Source: Casimicrobiaceae bacterium (lineage in GTDB: Bacteria; Pseudomonadota; Gammaproteobacteria; Burkholderiales; Casimicrobiaceae). Taken from it: DNA of 10,465 bases. Location: assembly GCA_955652025.1 (NCBI GenBank), contig CATPAO010000246.1, forward strand, positions 1 to 10,465, read 5' to 3'. Below, one piece after another: positions 7,483-10,465 of this stretch. The notes under the pieces were generated by a model. It was not told where the DNA came from, ran no database searches, and worked only from the letters and a program-made list of their open reading frames with translations. The translations under genes and the position numbers were made by a program. The number at the start of each line of letters is the position of its first letter. Positions within the stretch are counted from its first letter, which is position 1.

Positions 7483-7722
7483 ATGACCCGCTACGGCTTC
7501 AACATCCGGACGCGAAGCGGCCAGCGCGTCGACAACATCGTGATCATGGCCGCCTCGTTGGCCGACGCCGAACGGCGTCTGAAGCAGATGTACGTGCATT
7601 GCGAAGTTCTGGAGTGCCGCGCCCAGACGTTGACGCGCCGGATCGATACGCTCGACATCGAAGGCGTGATCGGGATGATCGCCGCCGGCCCGCCGTCAAT
7701 TCAGGAATCCGGAACCCACTAG
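7483..7722 (+). CDS. Small conserved-looking protein of unknown function
   Basis: A 79-residue soluble protein beginning MTRYGFNIRTRSGQRVDNIV. The N-terminal half looks like a compact fold: a beta hairpin, then a helix with ADAERRLKQMY, then VHCEVLECR. The C-terminal half is less ordered. From memory it resembles small uncharacterised proteins of Betaproteobacteria that begin with an (R/Q)FNIRTRSG-like strand and keep the DAE-R-L-QMY helix and the CEV-C strand, but no search was possible. Cys residues occur in HCEVLEC. The start at 7483 is preferred because of its GGAG; an in-frame ATG at 7468 would add five residues. The gene is divergent from the phosphotransferase and its last 27 nt overlap the 3' end of parA tail to tail. 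The GC bias and the family-like N-terminus support a real gene; its function is unknown. Confidence 0.7.
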   Translation: MTRYGFNIRTRSGQRVDNIVIMAASLADAERRLKQMYVHCEVLECRAQTLTRRIDTLDIEGVIGMIAAGPPSIQESGTH

Positions 7723-8460
7723 CTCTTCGCACAACGCCGCGTAGTCCTCCGCGCCGCGGCTTGTCGGCGCGTGGCGAAAGATGTCGAGCCCCACCGCCGG
7801 ACTTTCCGCCAGCCGCACCGCTTCGCGGATTCGCGTCGTGCAGATTTCCTCGGGGCGCATCAGCTCCGTCATTTTCCCCGCGATCGCACCGCTCATCCTG
7901 CGCCGCCGGTCGTAACGCGTGAGCAGGTACCGGCGCGGGATGCGTTGCTTGAACACCGGCTCCAGTGCGTTCAGCGCGCGCTCGACCTGCCCGGCGCTCT
8001 TGAGCGACAGGTAGTCGGCCGACACGGGAATGAGCACCAGGTCCGCCGCGAACACCGCATTCAGCGACAGCACGTTGAGAAGCGGATTGCAGTCGATGAC
8101 GATCGGACCGGGCAGCGCGTCCTTGGCATGCAGCGCGAAGCGCAGCCGGGTGACGATGTTCACGCCCTTGCCGAGCAAGGCGTCGAGCTTCGACAACTCC
8201 ATGTGCGAGGGCACGAGCACGACGCCGCTCTTGGTGATGCATGCGATATCGGCGAGCGCCTTGTTCTGGATGAAAAATCCGTAGACGCTGTCGTCGGCGT
8301 GCCGCGCCTGCGCGCCGAAGATATGCGACAGGTGACCCTGTGGATCGAGATCGATGCCGGTGGGACGTTGCCCGCGCAACGCGATGGCCGCCAGCAGATT
8401 GAGGGCTGTGGTGGTCTTGCCGACGCCTCCCTTATGATTGAACACCGCGATGATCGCCAT
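7696..8460 (-). CDS. ParA/Soj-family (MinD/ParA) ATPase, orphan
   Basis: A 254-residue P-loop ATPase of the ParA/MinD class, which forms ATP-dependent dimers on DNA or membrane to position cargo. Visible are the deviant Walker A motif NHKGGVGKTTT (8-18), with the signature Lys10 as well as Lys15; Walker A' GIDLDPQGH (35-43); Walker B IVIDCNPLL (120-128), where the usual D-x-PP is DCNP; and the C-terminal block TRIREAVRLAESPAVG (209-224) to GAEDYAALCEEL. There is no N-terminal helix-turn-helix, so it is the short chromosomal or orphan type. The ATG at 8460 gives the canonical MAIIAVFNHKGG start; the frame stays open far upstream only as a shadow of phnE2. It lies 23 nt after phnE2 on the same strand and is probably co-transcribed with it. 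No parB-like gene or obvious parS site (GTTTCAC type) was seen nearby. Confidence 0.92.
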   Translation of the reverse strand: MAIIAVFNHKGGVGKTTTALNLLAAIALRGQRPTGIDLDPQGHLSHIFGAQARHADDSVYGFFIQNKALADIACITKSGVVLVPSHMELSKLDALLGKGVNIVTRLRFALHAKDALPGPIVIDCNPLLNVLSLNAVFAADLVLIPVSADYLSLKSAGQVERALNALEPVFKQRIPRRYLLTRYDRRRRMSGAIAGKMTELMRPEEICTTRIREAVRLAESPAVGLDIFRHAPTSRGAEDYAALCEELVGSGFLN

Positions 8461-8483
8461 CGGCCGCAATTCTACAGAGATTG

Positions 8484-9287
8484 CTACAATACTTTCTTGC
8501 GGACTTGCGTGACGACGATCTCCGTGACGATCACGACGGCGAGGATCGCGATCAGGATCAGCGCGACGCGCCCCCATTGGAAGAGGTTCAGCGCCGCGTC
8601 GAGCGCCATGCCGATGCCGCCGGCGCCGACTAACCCCAGCACCGCGGACTCGCGCACGTTGATATCGAAACGAAACAGCGCGATCGACCAGAACGCCGGC
8701 TTCACCTGCGGCCAGTAGCCGAACGTCAGCACCGAGCGCCACGGCGCTCCGGCCGCCGTCAACGCCTCGACCGGCCCCACCGCCGCCTCGTCGAGCGCCT
8801 CGCCGAACAGCTTGCCGACGAAGCCGATCGAGCGAAAGGCGATCGCCAGCGTGCCGGCGAGCGCCCCCGGGCCGAAGATGCCGACGAAGAGAAGCGCCCA
8901 AACGAGTGAATTGACCGATCGCGACGAGACCAGAATGAGCTTGGCGAAGAGATTGATCGACGCGGACGGCACGAGATTGCGCGCCGCGAGAACGCCGACC
9001 GGCAGCGCCAAGACGAGCGCCAGCAATGTGCCGAGCGACGCGATGTGGAGAGTCTCGACCAGCGCGGCGTGCACGTCGATCGGGTAGGCGGCCCAATCGA
9101 CCGGCCACATTCGCGCGAGCAGGTCGGCGATCTGTTCGGGAGCGTCGGCCAGGAACTCCGGAATGATCTCGACCGATTGCGCCGCGACGACGATCGCGGC
9201 AGCGATGACGAAGTAGACGAAAAAGCGCGCGATTCGCTGCGCGGGCGTGAACCGGCGCCATAGCCGGTCAGCTGCCAGCGTTGCCAT
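8484..9287 (-). CDS. phnE: PhnE-type phosphonate-class ABC transporter permease (second copy)
   Basis: A 267-residue inner-membrane permease of the phosphonate/phosphite ABC importer family, with a TM helix at about residues 22-36 and four or five more between 78 and 258. The ABC-permease EAA loop is at 163-195 (EALDEAAVGPVEALTAAG, then WPQV). The PhnE signature RESAVLGLVGAGGIGMAL is near 212-229. The ATG at 9287 shares one base with the stop of the upstream permease gene (TGATG), indicating coupling. An in-frame TTG immediately before it would add one residue and is less likely. With phnE1 it should form the heterodimeric channel energised by PhnC. Length is typical. It is followed by parA after 23 nt. 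The cargo could be a phosphonate, phosphite or phosphate ester; the sequence does not decide. Confidence 0.93.
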   Translation of the reverse strand: MATLAADRLWRRFTPAQRIARFFVYFVIAAAIVVAAQSVEIIPEFLADAPEQIADLLARMWPVDWAAYPIDVHAALVETLHIASLGTLLALVLALPVGVLAARNLVPSASINLFAKLILVSSRSVNSLVWALLFVGIFGPGALAGTLAIAFRSIGFVGKLFGEALDEAAVGPVEALTAAGAPWRSVLTFGYWPQVKPAFWSIALFRFDINVRESAVLGLVGAGGIGMALDAALNLFQWGRVALILIAILAVVIVTEIVVTQVRKKVL

Positions 9288-10144
9288 CAATCGTCCTCGA
9301 CCAGGCGATCGCGATGCACGGCGTTGCGACGCCGAAACAGGTCGAGGAGCGTCGCGCCGTCGATGAAAATCGCGCGCACCGCGTTGGCGAGCAGTTCGCC
9401 CAGCATGATCAGCGCGATGATCGCGAGCAGGATCGCGCAGACGAAGTCATAGTCGAAGCGCTGGAACGCCGCAAACAGCGTGCCGCCGATGCCGCCGGCG
9501 CCGACGATGCCGACCATCGTCGAGTTGCGCAGGTTCGAGTCGAGCTGGTAGGTCGCGAAGCCGATGAAGCGCGAGAACACCTGCGGCATCACGCCGAACG
9601 CCAGCACCGAGAGAAATGGCGCGCCCGTCGCGCGGACCGCTTCGACCTGCTTCAGCGAGATTTCCTCGATCGCCTCGGTGAAGAGCTTGCCGATGAATCC
9701 GATCGATGCGAGGGTCAGCGCGAGAATGCCGGCCAGCGCGCCGAAGCCGACCGCCTTGACGAACAGGATCGCGACGATCACCGGATGCAACGAGCGCGCG
9801 ACCACGACGATCGCGCGCGCGGGCCACGACACCCAGGCCGGCATCAGGTTGCGCGCTCCGGCGAGTCCGATCGGCAGCGCCAGGACGATGCCGAGCGCGG
9901 AGGCGAGCACCGCGATCTGCAGACTTTCGGAAAGGCCTTTCGCGAGGAGTTCCCAGCGCGTGAAGTTGGGCGGGAACAGCCGGCCGAAAAAGCGCGACGA
10001 ATTCTCGAGTCCGGTTTCGACGCGCGTCCACGAAATGTCGAGCTGCGCGCACGCGTAGACGACGTAGACGACGAGCGCCAGCGCCGCGACGCGTGGCCAG
10101 ACGCTTCTCGGAAACGCGTCAACCGGTGCCGAGGGATCGGTCAT
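9287..10144 (-). CDS. phnE: PhnE-type phosphonate-class ABC transporter permease (first copy)
   Basis: A 285-residue inner-membrane permease, slightly longer than its neighbour because of the N-terminal segment. A TM helix occupies about 18-33, a soluble stretch follows, and four or five TM helices lie between 72 and 260. The EAA loop is at 157-189 (EAIEEISLKQVEAVRATG, then MPQV), and the PhnE signature RNSTMVGIVGAGGIGGTL is at 206-223. It is clearly paralogous to the second permease, sharing SIGF-GKLF-EA and VGAGGIG. The ATG at 10144 is preceded on its strand by a G-rich stretch (GGGGG four nt away) that may act as a ribosome site. The stop overlaps the next start by one base. It belongs in one operon with phnC, separated from it by an 82-nt repeat-like gap. 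Confidence 0.93.
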   Translation of the reverse strand: MTDPSAPVDAFPRSVWPRVAALALVVYVVYACAQLDISWTRVETGLENSSRFFGRLFPPNFTRWELLAKGLSESLQIAVLASALGIVLALPIGLAGARNLMPAWVSWPARAIVVVARSLHPVIVAILFVKAVGFGALAGILALTLASIGFIGKLFTEAIEEISLKQVEAVRATGAPFLSVLAFGVMPQVFSRFIGFATYQLDSNLRNSTMVGIVGAGGIGGTLFAAFQRFDYDFVCAILLAIIALIMLGELLANAVRAIFIDGATLLDLFRRRNAVHRDRLVEDD

Positions 10145-10226
10145 TGGACCCCCACGCTTGCGGCTGTCGCCGCTGCGCTGCCCCCGGAGGGGGAGTAATT
10201 CGCGCCTTGGGACGGCCCGGCGCCGC
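10145..10226. repeat. Intergenic palindromic GC-rich element between phnC and phnE1
   Basis: This 82-nt gap holds two perfect short hairpins: GCGGC-TGTC-GCCGC (10160-10173) and CCCCC-GGA-GGGGG (10181-10193), with another CCCCC at 10149-10153. The flank TTGGGACGGCCCGGCG (10207-10222) is also GC-rich. From memory, this combination resembles dispersed intergenic repeats of Burkholderiales genomes that carry paired C5/G5 runs. Only one copy is visible, so its repeat status rests on recall. It may attenuate or stabilise the phnC-phnE transcript. Confidence 0.45.
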
Positions 10227-10463
10227 TCACTGCAGCCAATCCTCGCCGCCGTAGATCTGCTTCAGGATGGCATCGGAGAGCGCTGCCGGCGCGCCGTCGA
10301 ACACCACGCGACCGCCCGACATTCCGACGATGCGGTCGGCGAAGCGCGTCGCGAGTCCGACGTCGTGCATGTTGATCAGCACCGGGATCTCGCGCGAGCG
10401 AGCGACGTCGGCCAGGAGTTGCATGATCTCGACGGAGGTCTTGGGGTCGAGCGACGACGTAGG
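10227..10463 (-). CDS. phnC: PhnC-type phosphonate-class ABC transporter ATPase, 3' end only
   Basis: Only the last 78 residues or so are in the window; the frame runs off the right edge. They begin just after Walker B with the D-loop ([17 protein letters not shown]), then the H-switch ([20 protein letters not shown]) and the C-terminal tail [22 protein letters not shown]. The phrase VVFDG-P and the terminal IYG match PhnC/PtxA-type ATPases, which usually have LHQVD where this one has MHDVG. The Walker A and signature motifs lie outside the window. An internal ATG at 10424 is not the start. It powers uptake through the two PhnE permeases encoded directly downstream. Confidence 0.87.
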   Translation of the reverse strand, partial: PTSSLDPKTSVEIMQLLADVARSREIPVLINMHDVGLATRFADRIVGMSGGRVVFDGAPAALSDAILKQIYGGEDWLQ

Positions 10464-10465
10464 CT

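Noticed and set aside
8461..9261. 267-residue N-terminal extension in frame with parA
   Set aside because: It is Arg-rich shadow sequence inside phnE2; the canonical ParA N-terminus starts at 8460.
9281..10198. 305-codon plus-strand frame opposite phnE1
   Set aside because: Its Arg/Glu/Asp-rich composition is a typical antisense shadow of a membrane-protein gene; no motif was seen.
1..10465. Frequent CGATCG/GCGATCG words across the window
   Set aside because: They are spread through coding sequence and fit codon preference (ATC, GCG, CGA) in GC-rich DNA; no ordered array or spacing was seen.

Overview
The window is GC-rich, densely coded chromosomal DNA with short gaps and many start/stop overlaps. 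Everything points to a proteobacterium, most likely Burkholderiales (Betaproteobacteria). The EmrA-type fusion protein reads like Burkholderia-type EmrA, and the gap at about 10145-10226 resembles, from memory, GC-rich palindromic intergenic repeats common in Burkholderiales. No database search was possible, so the taxonomy is inference.

Left part, + strand (1-3466): a drug-efflux operon. It holds the 3' part of an emrA-like membrane fusion gene, a short-chain dehydrogenase/reductase (SDR) gene and an emrB-like 14-TM MFS (DHA2) exporter gene, spaced 19 and 4 nt apart. The SDR sits between the two efflux genes. The operon converges, with an 18-nt gap, on a minus-strand gene for a zinc-ribbon/Yip1-type membrane protein (3485-4963).

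Middle, minus strand (5035-7370): an APH/choline-kinase-fold phosphotransferase gene whose stop overlaps the start of an enolase-like gene (ATGA). The enolase-like protein keeps the three metal ligands and the lysine pair. It has Ala where enolases have the active-site His (yeast H373) and Asp where they have Glu (yeast E168), so it is probably not the glycolytic enolase. A 97-bp divergent region with an AT-rich inverted repeat separates this pair from a small conserved + strand gene (7483-7722).

Right part, minus strand (7696-10465): phnC (3' end only), phnE1, phnE2 and a ParA/Soj-like ATPase gene in one direction. phnE1 and phnE2 overlap (TGATG), and parA follows phnE2 after 23 nt. The transporter genes encode the ATPase and two permeases of a phosphonate/phosphite-class ABC importer. 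The binding protein (PhnD) is not in the window and may lie beyond the right edge.

The most interesting possibility is that the transporter, the kinase and the active-site-altered enolase belong together in handling an organophosphorus compound. That is a hypothesis from proximity: parA and a divergent promoter region lie between the two groups. No C-P lyase, PEP mutase or phosphonatase gene is visible. No RNA genes, insertion sequences or CRISPR arrays were seen, and no stretch over 300 bases lacks a gene.
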